From Dendrophyllia cribrosa (taxonomy: Eukaryota; Cnidaria; Anthozoa; Scleractinia; Dendrophylliidae): a stretch of 64,000 bases of DNA. The translations under genes and the position numbers were made by a program. Shown here piece by piece: positions 53,906 to 64,000 of this stretch (its first letter is position 1; each line of letters opens with the position of its first letter). The stretch is taken from NCBI GenBank assembly GCA_024195265.1, contig JAJLRJ010000004.1:44097568-44161567 (forward strand), in the 5' to 3' direction. The notes beneath the pieces were generated by a model, which did no database searches, was not told where the DNA came from, and saw only the letters and a list, made by a program, of their open reading frames with translations.

Positions 53906-56073
53906 CCAAGGCCGACAAAAACGCGATTACGTTCAAAAATAAATGTATCGCAAAACCTTCAGGGTTTTTTCGTTTACGCTCACCACTGTGCTCTGAACCA
54001 TCTTTTTTTTTGAGACTGTTTTAGTCATTGTTTAATCCAGTTTTCGGACTTTCTTTTCGGTTTCAAACTTTGTAAACCTAGTAATTGAAGTTGCTAGTGA
54101 CGACTTCATGTATTTTTATTTATGTAAGAATTTTTTTTTTCAGGATAACTCTTAGATAACCATCACCTTCTACCACTTCATATAAGGAGCACCCAAACTG
54201 ATGTATCCACGCTGAGTGTCGCTGAGTGGACAGCTCCAGACATCTGATGTCGAGAACAGGTTCTCGCTTCACGTCATAACCTTCGCACCTGCTGCTCATG
54301 TGGCTTGGATAGTTTAGTGCGTGTTCTATCACGTGTCACTACGAAAGATTCTACAATGGCAAAATCATGAGGGAACCATGGAAATGCTAGACATTATCTT
54401 TTCTCCAATTTGACTTTTCTTTGTAAAAAACAATTTGCGAATCCTTTCCATATTTTATTGGTCTTATTTATAAAGTAAATCTTCCTCGTCCTTTCTTTCT
54501 TTACATCACAAGCCGGCGGCCCTAGTCATTTCTAGAAACCAGTCTTTATTCTACCAAAAATTAACAAATAAGAACTGTATACGAGTCGAAAAAAAAACAT
54601 GTCCCTAGCTCCCCTTACACACTGTTAAGGATAAGCGTGGTAAAAGGATCCAAAATATCTTTTTACACTACTTTACGACGATGTGTTTAAAATTTCAAGA
54701 TAAATTATACAAAAGGGAAAAAAAGGAGGAGGAATTTTTGAAATTAAACTGAATTCAAAGTGGACAATTAATAAATCGCCAAAATAGTCTGCTCTTGCCA
54801 GAAGTGTGTTTGCTAGTGCTTGAAAAATTATTCCCCGTTATCCATTCCTTCTTTAAAACTCTTCTCAATCCTGTTTCATAAAACTTAACCAGATTACGCA
54901 TGAGACATTACGAAGACATACCGTCGACAACAGTTTTCAAAAGTTTACTTCAGCATGTTTAAGATGTCACGTTTATCAAGTTTGTTGAACTGTGTCAAAA
55001 CAAATGTTCGAACTATCTGGTAGCTGATTGACAAACTTATTCAGTAAAATAGTCATATGTCGGCTCGATTGTCTTGTGCAATTATCTTTTGCACCATCTG
55101 CGGTTTGTGTTTGTTTAGTAATTTCCTAAACTCAGAATTTTCTCTTCATGTTAACACCACCGACATTACCATAACAATATAGCGACACATTAAGAAAAGC
55201 AACCATCTTTTTTTCTATTTCTCCGTTTTGTTCGAGACAATTTTGAACAAAATCTCATTTCCTTACTTTATGGATCACCGAGGAAGAAAATAGGAAAAAT
55301 TATAAACGCGATTTCCGATTATCTTGACATTCATGTGAATTGTTTTATTTAAAAAATAATGATATGTAGTCAAGACAAAAGGTGTCAAAAATACTATTTA
55401 AAATCCAGGTGAAAAGCGCACAGATCTCCCTCGCCGGTTAGCATTTCCCCAGCAGCTAAATGTGTCTGTATTAAATCGATAAAGTTTCCCCGCACTAAAA
55501 ACACATTAACACTCTAGGGTACAATTTTCCTGTTACTAATGATGACCGCCAAAGCTGTACAACTGCAAGTTAATGGCATTTATTTGTTCCTCTGTTGCCG
55601 AATTTCCATAATGGTATTAGTTATGCGCGGTTTATGTTAAGTGTTTGTCATCTACTTAGGAGATGTGGACGACATGGATATTAATAACGGAAAATTTCAT
55701 TTGTTACTGGCCGGCTGCTTGTAATAACTGAAAGTTGGAGAAGAAAGACCTGTATGTTTGTTTTAATGCAAAGTAATGCTACGGGCATTAAAAAATTAAA
55801 ACAGCTTTTATGCGGTAATTTCAAACAAAATTTAAACGCTCAAACAACCTTTTCGCTGGTAAATGCTACTATCTCAAAACACAAAAGTTCTTTTTATAGA
55901 GAAGAAACGTTTTGCTCTTAGAAGGTTAAACCGATAACTTATTCGCTCCTCAATTGATATTATCATAAACAGAATGAAACTATACAAAGCAGGAACTTGT
56001 ATGAATTGCATTTCTTTACCCTTTTGTTCAAAATGTTGACCGTTCCAATCTGTTCACTCTTTCGTTCTGTTTT
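53906..56073. other. Intergenic, HTATSF1 to KCTD-like gene
   Basis: 2.2 kb of AT-rich sequence containing the likely 3' ends of both flanking genes, which converge here. No gene, inverted repeat or strong motif found. Confidence 0.5.
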
Positions 56074-56799
56074 TTACCGCCGCAAAAATACATGAATAGT
56101 AAAATGGTCCCATTTGCCCTCGTCGCTTTTAACGCTGTCAACTGTGTTGCCGCTCTTCCCGCTGCTGCTAGAAACGAGTTCAAAGTCGCAATCTTGGAGT
56201 CGCTTAAACGCTTTTTCCACGTAATTATGTTTGAGATAAAATCTATTTGTGTACCTGTTTCCCTCAGGGTTTGGATCTCGCGTCTCATTAAGAGTTTCTT
56301 CAAAGACTTCTCGACACAAAGAAACTCTTCCACATACCGCAATTCTTTGGAGTTTTCGAAAATTAACGTCGGCCTGGCCCGACCTCCCAAATGCATATGT
56401 ACCCCGAATGTGTAACGTGATGTAACCAAAGCGTTCGTTCATTATTGTGGCGGCCCTTTCCCGCGCTCGACCGTACAAATCGAGCTGCAGTTCTAATCCT
56501 CTTATTTCAAAGAATTCCGCTTCATTTCTGAGCCTCGCAATTTCGCGGAAATCCTCCGGAAGGTGCAACTTTTTGGTTCGGAGAAAGTCGAGAATATAAC
56601 GAAAGAGAACTCCATCGCGATCAATGAAATATTTGCCAGTTTGGTCTTTGTCCACGTTTTGTCTCCCGCTGAAAATACGCCCCAGAAGCGAATCTGGTTC
56701 CCTGGTCAGTGTAAGCACTGATGTAGAGTAAAACTTTCCCCCTATGTTTAACTCGATGTTTTCAGGGAATAATCGGAGATGTTGCGAGGATGTCGCCAT
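56074..56799 (-). CDS. KCTD8/12/16-like BTB (T1) protein, single exon
   Basis: ATG at 56799 (context AAAATGGCG) opens 241 intronless codons; the open frame extends 8 codons further but only to a TTG. Residues about 15-105 are a potassium-channel T1-type BTB domain: IELNIGGKFYSTSVLTLTRE, LLGRIFSG, YFIDRDGVLFRYILDFLRT and LRNEAEFFEIRGL. Residues about 125-215 match the H1 domain special to KCTD8, KCTD12 and KCTD16: GYITLHIRGTYAFGRSGQAD, VFEETLNETRDP and NRFYLKHNYVEKAFKRL. In vertebrates these proteins form pentamers on GABA-B receptors and speed or alter their signalling through G-beta-gamma. A similar receptor-linked role is possible here but unproven. It is shorter than most vertebrate members, lacking an extended C-terminus. 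Confidence 0.9.
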   Translation of the reverse strand: MATSSQHLRLFPENIELNIGGKFYSTSVLTLTREPDSLLGRIFSGRQNVDKDQTGKYFIDRDGVLFRYILDFLRTKKLHLPEDFREIARLRNEAEFFEIRGLELQLDLYGRARERAATIMNERFGYITLHIRGTYAFGRSGQADVNFRKLQRIAVCGRVSLCREVFEETLNETRDPNPEGNRYTNRFYLKHNYVEKAFKRLQDCDFELVSSSSGKSGNTVDSVKSDEGKWDHFTIHVFLRR

Positions 56800-58216
56800 T
56801 TTCCGGTCGATAGTTTGCACCAATATCCCAGCTGTATGTCAGAAGGTTTATTTGTTTTCACGCGAGCGAATAAGAGACAAGTGAAGAAGAGTGGTGAATA
56901 GGTAATCATCTGCTACGTGTTCTGTTTGATTTTATAGCTTTCCACCTAATAATAATTGATAGAGTGGTTGAAGAGACAAGAAATTAAACCTTGCTAATCA
57001 TGGCTGGATATTTGTAACACCCGCTGTTTCATCCGTGTCCTGGTTTGCTGACGTCCCAAGCAAAAACGGCGCTTATAGGTGCAAAACAACAGCGTAAAAT
57101 GAAATGTTTTGAAAAAATCGCATTTTAACCATCTATGCACTTTATACTTCCAAATACATTAGGCGAGACTAATCTATCTGGACATGTCTAATTGGCTTGC
57201 TTCAACTACATCCCCAATGACAGCCGCGAAAAATAGAAATCGTCTTAGGGTCTCACTTCCTCGGAACTATTGTTCAGCTACAAAGCTGTGCTTGAATAAT
57301 AAAATTGAACCACTCTTTGATATGTGTATATTTTATTATTCACACCTTATTTTACATGTATGCATTGAGAAGCAAGCCACTTCCGTTCATGAAAAAATAT
57401 GAAATGGAAAAAAAAACCACCTGAACTGGTTTGATTTGAGTGATTTTACTTTAATTATCGCCGAATATTTTATCAAACTAGAAATGCTACAAGGTCATAA
57501 CAAACGTTGCCAATGTGTTTAGGGAGAATTCCACCTCTCGTTTTTGGAAAAATATATTTAACAACTAAAGACAAATATATTGTAGTCATCATTTAGTCCA
57601 TTCAAATGATATTGGATTACGGAAGAAGTAATAAATTTGCCTGACTTTAGCTCGATGACCATCCTTTATTATTCACGAGCAATGTATCTCAATATGTAAA
57701 ATCTTCAAAGAAATAATGATAAACGAAGTCAGTTTGGCAAGGAATCAAATTAATATTTTTTAATCTCATGGCAGGTTTTGCTCTTGCGTGTCACTGGGAT
57801 TCAAAGCTTCCGTTCATGCACACTGCAGATATGTTTTTATTAAATAAATAAATGGATTTAAAACGACTAAGTTTATTCCCCTTGGATGTTCTTTCTTATA
57901 GGGAACGTCTACACGGATGCGGTTTTTTTACAATCAACACAGTTTGGCACGAACTCCAAACCACTTTTAAACGATACTGTGTTAGTGAATAGTGAATAGT
58001 TTATTGGATGATAAATATACATCTGCAGCTCGAAGGCGGAATTGCGTATATTTACATGACTATCAACAAAAATATTAAATATATTAAAAAAAAATGAAAA
58101 AATGATAGCTCCGAAGTACAATACTCTAAAAATATATATTACATAGAAAAAAGGATTAATTGTTAATCTAAGAATAAATGGTTAACGTATAATGGGAACT
58201 AGGCAACAAGTTATGT
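56800..58216. other. Upstream region of the KCTD-like gene
   Basis: 1.4 kb without a recognisable gene. It should include the KCTD-like promoter at its left end. Sequence is AT-rich with no repeat of note. Confidence 0.45.
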
Positions 58217-58844
58217 TACCGTATTTACTCGAATGAGCGCCGCCCGGAAACGTTCTTATACCCCATTCACACCAACGCTTAAACATGTTTAAATGTTGTT
58301 TAGTTTAAAACAGGTTTAGAAAAATACCTCCTAACCTCCCGTAATATTTGGAGTGAAATCTTTACTAAAAGAAACTTTATTGACTTTATTACCATTCCAG
58401 GTAGTTTGAGTCATATACATTTCAAAACGTTCAAGATAGAGACTAAAAACGAAATTTAACTAAACAACATTTAAACATGTTTAACCGTTGGTGTGAATGG
58501 GGCTTTAGACTTCTTATGGTTCCTTCTGCATGTACCGGAGCACACATTACGTAAAACAAAAGGAACTAAGAACGACAATAATACAAATGCAAAACAAGAC
58601 CAAAAATACAATGCCTATGGGTACCGGTACATGCAGAAAGACCCCTTCTTATCCTCTTGTTATAATAATAATCTTGTTATCGTTTTTCAACAAAGAAAGA
58701 AACAATAAAGAAACATAAAGATTACTATTATAAACAAAAAGGTAGAACCGTTTTTTTCTCGAAAATGACAAATTTTAAATAAGCGCGCCCTCGAATAGTC
58801 GAAAAATTTAAGCGCAGCGGCGCTTTTTTCGAGTAAATACGGTA
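58217..58844. mobile_element. MITE with TACCGTATTTACTCGAA ends, interrupted
   Basis: TACCGTATTTACTCGAATGA with GCGCCGC inside pairs with GCGGCGC and TTTCGAGTAAATACGGTA at the right end. The element is split by a second transposon at 58261-58502. Confidence 0.75.
58261..58502. mobile_element. Inner MITE nested in the preceding element
   Basis: CCCCATTCACACCAACGCTT at the left pairs with AACCGTTGGTGTGAATGGGG at the right; pairing continues through AAACATGTTTAAATGTTG. The 242-bp element lies about 44 bases inside the outer MITE, so it inserted later. Confidence 0.8.
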
Positions 58845-58854
58845 TCCTTATAAG

Positions 58855-59050
58855 GCCCTATTTACATGGAAAGGGGATGATCCTAGTTCTAGGATCCTTG
58901 TTCTAGGATCATCCGAGCGCGACATGTTTTCTGCTTTCAGTTTACATGCGAAGGGTTGCATTTATCCCTTGCGCTAGGATCATCCTATCTGGGTGGTAGG
59001 ATGATCCTAGCGCTAGGATCAGCTGTATGTAAACGGCCTCGGGAGCCCCA
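58855..59050. repeat. Palindromic GGATGATCCTAG repeat cluster
   Basis: At least four copies of GGATGATCCTAG or its complement occur together with CTAGGATCATCC. ATTTACATGG and GTATGTAAACGG near the ends form imperfect inverted boundaries. Probably another MITE-like element. Confidence 0.55.
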
Positions 59051-59344
59051 GGGTTATCGTCGCTTTTGTTATTGTCGCCCGCCGTCTTAAAGTTATCTTG
59101 CTTTGTAACCGCGCCAAACTAAAAGGTACTGGTGCCATCCTGCCGAATTTTTCATGTAAACCAACAGAAAAGTTGGTCCTGAAAGCCGCATTTATGCATG
59201 TAAACCAAACTCAAATGGGTCTTTACGGCTCGGCTTCACAGGTTGCCCAACCACGTTCCCAGATCTCTTTGGGCTCACCATGAATAGATGGGTAGTAAGT
59301 TCGTGTTCCAGTACACTAAAGGAAAAATCAGCAACAATATCTTC

Positions 59345-62300
59345 ACTTAAACCATCACCAGTCATAACTACACGTCATCCAACATCACTGTACGTCACCC
59401 AATGTCGCTAGACATCATCTAACATCACTATTCGTCATCCAATGTCGCTAGACATCATACAGCATCACTAGGCATCATACAGCATCACTAGGCATCATCT
59501 AACGTGACTAGACATCATCCAACATCACTAGGCATCATACAGCATCACTAGGCATCATCTAAGGTAACTAGACATCATCCAACATCACTAGGCATAATAC
59601 AGCGTCACTAGGCATCATCTAACGTAACTAGACATCATCCAACATCACTAGGCATCATACAGCATCACTAGGCATCATCTAAGGTAACTAGACATCATCC
59701 AACATCACTAGGCATCATACAGCATCACTAGGCATCATCTAACGTAACTAGACATCATCCAACATCACTAGGCATCATCCTACATCACTAGGCATCATAC
59801 AGCATCACTAGGTATCATCTAACGTAACTAGGCATCATCCTACATCACTAGGCATCATACAGCATCACTAGGCATCATCTAACGTAACTAGACATCATCC
59901 AACATCACTAGGCATCATACAGCATCACTAGGTATCATCTAACGTAACTAGACATCATCCAACATCACTAGGCATCATACAGCATCACTAGGCATCATCT
60001 AACGTAAATAGACATCATCCAACATCACTAGGCATCATAGAGCATCACTAGCCATCATCTAACGTAACTAGACATCATCCAAGATCACCAGGCATCATAC
60101 AGCATCACTAGGCATCATCTAACGTAACTAGACATCATCCAACATCACTAGGCATCATACAGCATCACCAGGCATCATCTAACGTAACTAGACATCATCC
60201 AACATCACTAGGCATCATACAGCATCACTAGGCATCATCTAACGTAACTAGACATCATCCTACATCACTAGGCATCATACAGCATCACTAGGCATCATCT
60301 AACGTAACTAGACATCATCCAACATCACTAGGCATCATGCAGCATTACTAGGCATCATCTAACGTAACTAGACATCATCCAACATCACTAGGCATAATAC
60401 AGCATCACTAGGCATAATACAGCATCACTAGGCATCATCTAACGTAACTAGACATCATCCAACATCACTAGGCATCATACAGCATCACTAGGCATCATCT
60501 AACGTAACTAGACATCATCCAACATCACTAGGCATCATGCAGCATCACTAGGCATCATCTAACGTAACTAGACATCATCCAACATCACTAGGCATCATCC
60601 AGCATCACTAGGCATCATACAGCATCACTAGCCATCATCTAACGTAACTAGACATTATCCAACATCACTAGGCATAATACAGCATCACTAGGCATCATCT
60701 AACGTAACTAGACATCATCCAACATCACTAGGCATCATACAGCATCACTAGGCATCATCTAACGTAACTAGACATCATCCAGCATCACTAGGCATCATAC
60801 AGCATCACTAGCCATCATCTAACGTAACTAGACATTATCCAAAATCACTAGGCATAATACACCATCACTAGGCATCATCTCACGTAACTAGACATCATCC
60901 AACATCACTAGGCATCATACAGCATCACTAAGCATTATCTAACGTAACTAGACATCATCCAACATCACTAGGCATCATGCAGCATCACTAGGCATCATCT
61001 AACGTAACTAGACATCATCCAACATCACTAGGCATCATGCAGCATCACTAGGCATCATCCAACATCACTAGGCATCATACAGCATCACTAGGCATCATCT
61101 AACGTAACTAGACATTATCCAACATCACTAGGCATAATACAGCATCACTAGGCATCATCTAACGTAACTAGACATCATCCAACATCACTAGGCATCATAC
61201 AGCATCACTAGGCATCATCTAACGTAACTAGACATTATCCAACATCACTAGGCATAATACAGCATCACTAGGCATCATCTAACGTAACTAGACATCATCC
61301 AACATCACTAGGCATCATACAGCATCACTAGGCATCATCTAACGTAACTAGACATCATCCTACATCACTAGGCATCATACAGCATCACTAGGCATCATCT
61401 AACGTAACTAGACATCATCCAACATTACTAGGCATCATACAGCCTCACTAGGTATCATCTAACGTAACTAGACATCATCCAACATCACTAGGCATCATAC
61501 AGCATCACTAGACATCATCTAACGTAACTAGACATCATCCAACATCACTAGGCATCATGCAGCATCACTAGGCATCATCCAACATCACTAGGCATCATAC
61601 AGCATCACTAGCCATCATCTAACGTAACTAGACATCATCCAACATCACTAGGCATCATACAGCATCACTAGGCATCATCTAACGTAACTAGACATCATCC
61701 AACATCACTAGGCATCATACAGCATCACTAGGCATCATCTAACGTAACTAGACATCATCCAACATCACTAGGCATCATGCAGCATCACTAGGCATCATCT
61801 AACGTAACTAGACATCATCCAACATCACTAGGCATCATGCAGCATCACTAGGCATCATACAGCATCACTAGCCATCATCTAACGTAACTAGACATTATCT
61901 CCAACATCACTAGGCATAATACAGCATCACTAGGCATCATCTAACGTAACTAGGCATCATCCAACATCACTAGGCATCATACAGCATCACTAGGCATCAT
62001 CTAACGTAACTAGACATTATCCAACATCACTAGGCATAATACAGCATCACTAGGCATCATCTAACGTAACTAGACATCATCCAACATCACTAGGCATCAT
62101 ACAGCATCACTAGGCATCATCTAACGTAACTAGACATTATCCAACATCACTAGGCATAATACAGCATCACTAGGCATCATCTAACGTAACTAGACATCAT
62201 CCAACATCACTAGGCATCATACAGCATCACTAGGCATCATCTAACGTAACTAGACATCATCCTACATCACTAGGCATCATACAGCATCACTAGGCATCAT

Positions 62301-64000
62301 CTAACGTAACTAGACATCATCCAACATTACTAGGCATCATACAGCCTCACTAGGTATCATCTAACGTAACTAGACATCATCCAACATCACTAGGCATCAT
62401 ACAGCATCACTAGACATCATCTAACGTAACTAGACATCATCCAACATCACTAGGCATCATGCAGCATCACTAGGCATCATCCAACATCACTAGGCATCAT
62501 ACAGCATCACTAGCCATCATCTAACGTAACTAGACATCATCCAACATCACTAGGCATCATACAGCATCACTAGGCATCATCTAACGTAACTAGACATCAT
62601 CCAACATCACTAGGCATCATACAGCATCACTAGGCATCATCTAACGTAACTAGACATCATCCAACATCACTAGGCATCATGCAGCATCACTAGGCATCAT
62701 CTAACGTAACTAGACATCATCCAACATCACTAGGCATCATGCAGCATCACTAGGCATCATACAGCATCACTAGCCATCATCTAACGTAACTAGACATTAT
62801 CTCCAACATCACTAGGCATAATACAGCATCACTAGGCATCATCTAACGTAACTAGACATCATCCAACATCACTAGGCATCATACAGCATCACTAGGCATC
62901 ATCTAACGTAACTAGACATCATCCAACATCACTAGGCATCATACAGCATCACTAGCCATCATCTAACGTAACTAGACATTATCCAACATCACTAGGCATA
63001 ATACACCATCACTAGGCATCATCTCACGTAACTAGACATCATCCAACATCACTAGGCATCATACAGCATCACTAGGCATTATCTAACGTAACTAGACATC
63101 ATCCAACATCACTAGGCATCATGCAGCATCACTAGGCATCATCTAACGTAACTAGACATCATCCAACATCACTAGGCATCATGCAGCATCACTAGGCATC
63201 ATCCAACATCACTAGGCATCATACAGCATCACTAGGCATCATCTAACGTAACTAGACATTATCCAACATCACTAGGCATAATACAGCATCACTAGGCATC
63301 ATCTAACGTAACTAGACATCATCCAACATCACTAGGCATCATACAGCATCACTAGGCATCATCTAACGTAACTAGACATCATCCTACATCACTAGGCATC
63401 ATACAGCATCACTAGGCATCATCTAACGTAACTAGACATCATCCAACATTACTAGGCATCATACAGCGTCACTAGGTATCATCTAACGTAACTAGACATC
63501 ATCCAACATCACTAGGCATCATGCAGCATCACTAGGCATCATCCAACATCACTAGGCATCATACAGCATCACTAGCCATCATCTAAAGTAACTAGACATC
63601 ATCCAACATCACTAGGCATCATACAGCATCACTAGGCATCATCTAACGTAACTAGACATCATCCAACATCACTAGGCATCATACAGCATCACTAGGCATC
63701 ATCTAACGTAACTAGACATCATCCAACATCACTAGGCATCATGCAGCATCACTAGGCATCATCTAACGTAACTAGACATCATCCAACATCACTAGGCATC
63801 ATGCAGCATCACTAGGCATCATACAGCATCACTAGCCATCATCTAACGTAACTAGACATTATCCAACATCACTAGGCATAATACAGCATCACTAGGCATC
63901 ATCTAACGTAACTAGACATCATCCAACATCACTAGGCATCATACAGCATCACTAGGCATCATCTAACGTAACTAGACATCATCCAACATCACTAGGCATC
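59345..64000. repeat. Satellite array: 20-bp monomers in 60-bp triplets, runs off the edge
   Basis: Three related monomers, AACATCACTAGGCATCATAC, AGCATCACTAGGCATCATCT and AACGTAACTAGACATCATCC, follow each other to make a 60-bp unit, repeated roughly 75 times in 4.65 kb. Occasional extra monomers break the triplet phase. The first 150 bases (59345-59500) are diverged, as expected at an array edge. A larger period of 45 monomers is shown by a rare 2-base insertion (GACATTATCTCC) recurring at 61891 and 62793. Stops fall in every frame, so it is non-coding. Confidence 0.97.

Noticed and set aside
56800..56823. Extended KCTD start 8 codons upstream
   Set aside because: The upstream codon is TTG, not ATG; ATG at 56799 has a good initiation context.
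59345..64000. Regular direct repeats resembling a CRISPR array
   Set aside because: There are no unique spacers; the repeats are contiguous related monomers in eukaryotic DNA.

Overview
The window looks like nuclear DNA of an early-branching animal, most probably an anthozoan cnidarian such as a coral or sea anemone. The support is AT-rich introns with GT-AG splice sites, orthologues of animal genes (MFSD9, PEX7, HTATSF1, a KCTD8/12/16-type protein), a Penelope-type and a Ngaro-type retroelement, and many short inverted-repeat transposons. The exact taxon is inference. There are no bacterial operons, rRNA genes or CRISPR arrays, and I recognised no tRNA.

Six host genes can be built exon by exon. 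(1) Minus strand, 3007-6595: a secreted or ER-lumenal JmjC-domain oxygenase, 6 exons. (2) Minus, 10002-13483: an ankyrin-repeat plus MYND zinc-finger protein, 3 exons. (3) Plus, 13913-25244: MFSD9, a major facilitator transporter, 5 exons. (4) Minus, 29065-42788: PEX7, the WD40 receptor for PTS2 peroxisomal import, 11 exons. (5) Plus, 43639-53162: HTATSF1 (Tat-SF1), an RRM/UHM splicing factor of the U2 snRNP, 13 exons. (6) Minus, 56074-56799: a single-exon KCTD8/12/16-like protein. Reading phase is continuous across every junction in the five spliced models. Genes 2/3 and 4/5 are head-to-head pairs with 429 and 850 bases between start codons, so each pair probably shares a bidirectional promoter. 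MFSD9 and PEX7 converge. I see no common pathway; they look like ordinary scattered housekeeping and signalling genes.

The space between exons is dominated by mobile DNA. The first 9.6 kb hold GC-rich inverted-repeat elements, a 0.5-kb foldback and a Penelope-like GIY-YIG remnant. MFSD9 introns carry nested MITEs and a 4.5-kb TTAA-flanked piggyBac-like element. A 7-kb PEX7 intron contains a nearly complete 5.4-kb Ngaro-type tyrosine-recombinase retrotransposon (order DIRS) with diagnostic split direct repeats; its frames are broken and its recombinase appears to lack the nucleophilic tyrosine. HTATSF1 introns carry at least six inverted-repeat transposons, a LINE 3' end and a perfect 86-bp-arm palindrome. 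Several introns hold minisatellites, and the last HTATSF1 exon lies inside one.

From about 59.3 kb to the right edge the window is one satellite array of 20-bp monomers in 60-bp triplets, with a further layer of about 900 bp. The strongest candidate for something undescribed is a pair of 0.6-0.7-kb inverted-repeat elements (906-1516 and 14721-15429). Both carry the same short reading frame, and the copies differ mostly at synonymous sites.
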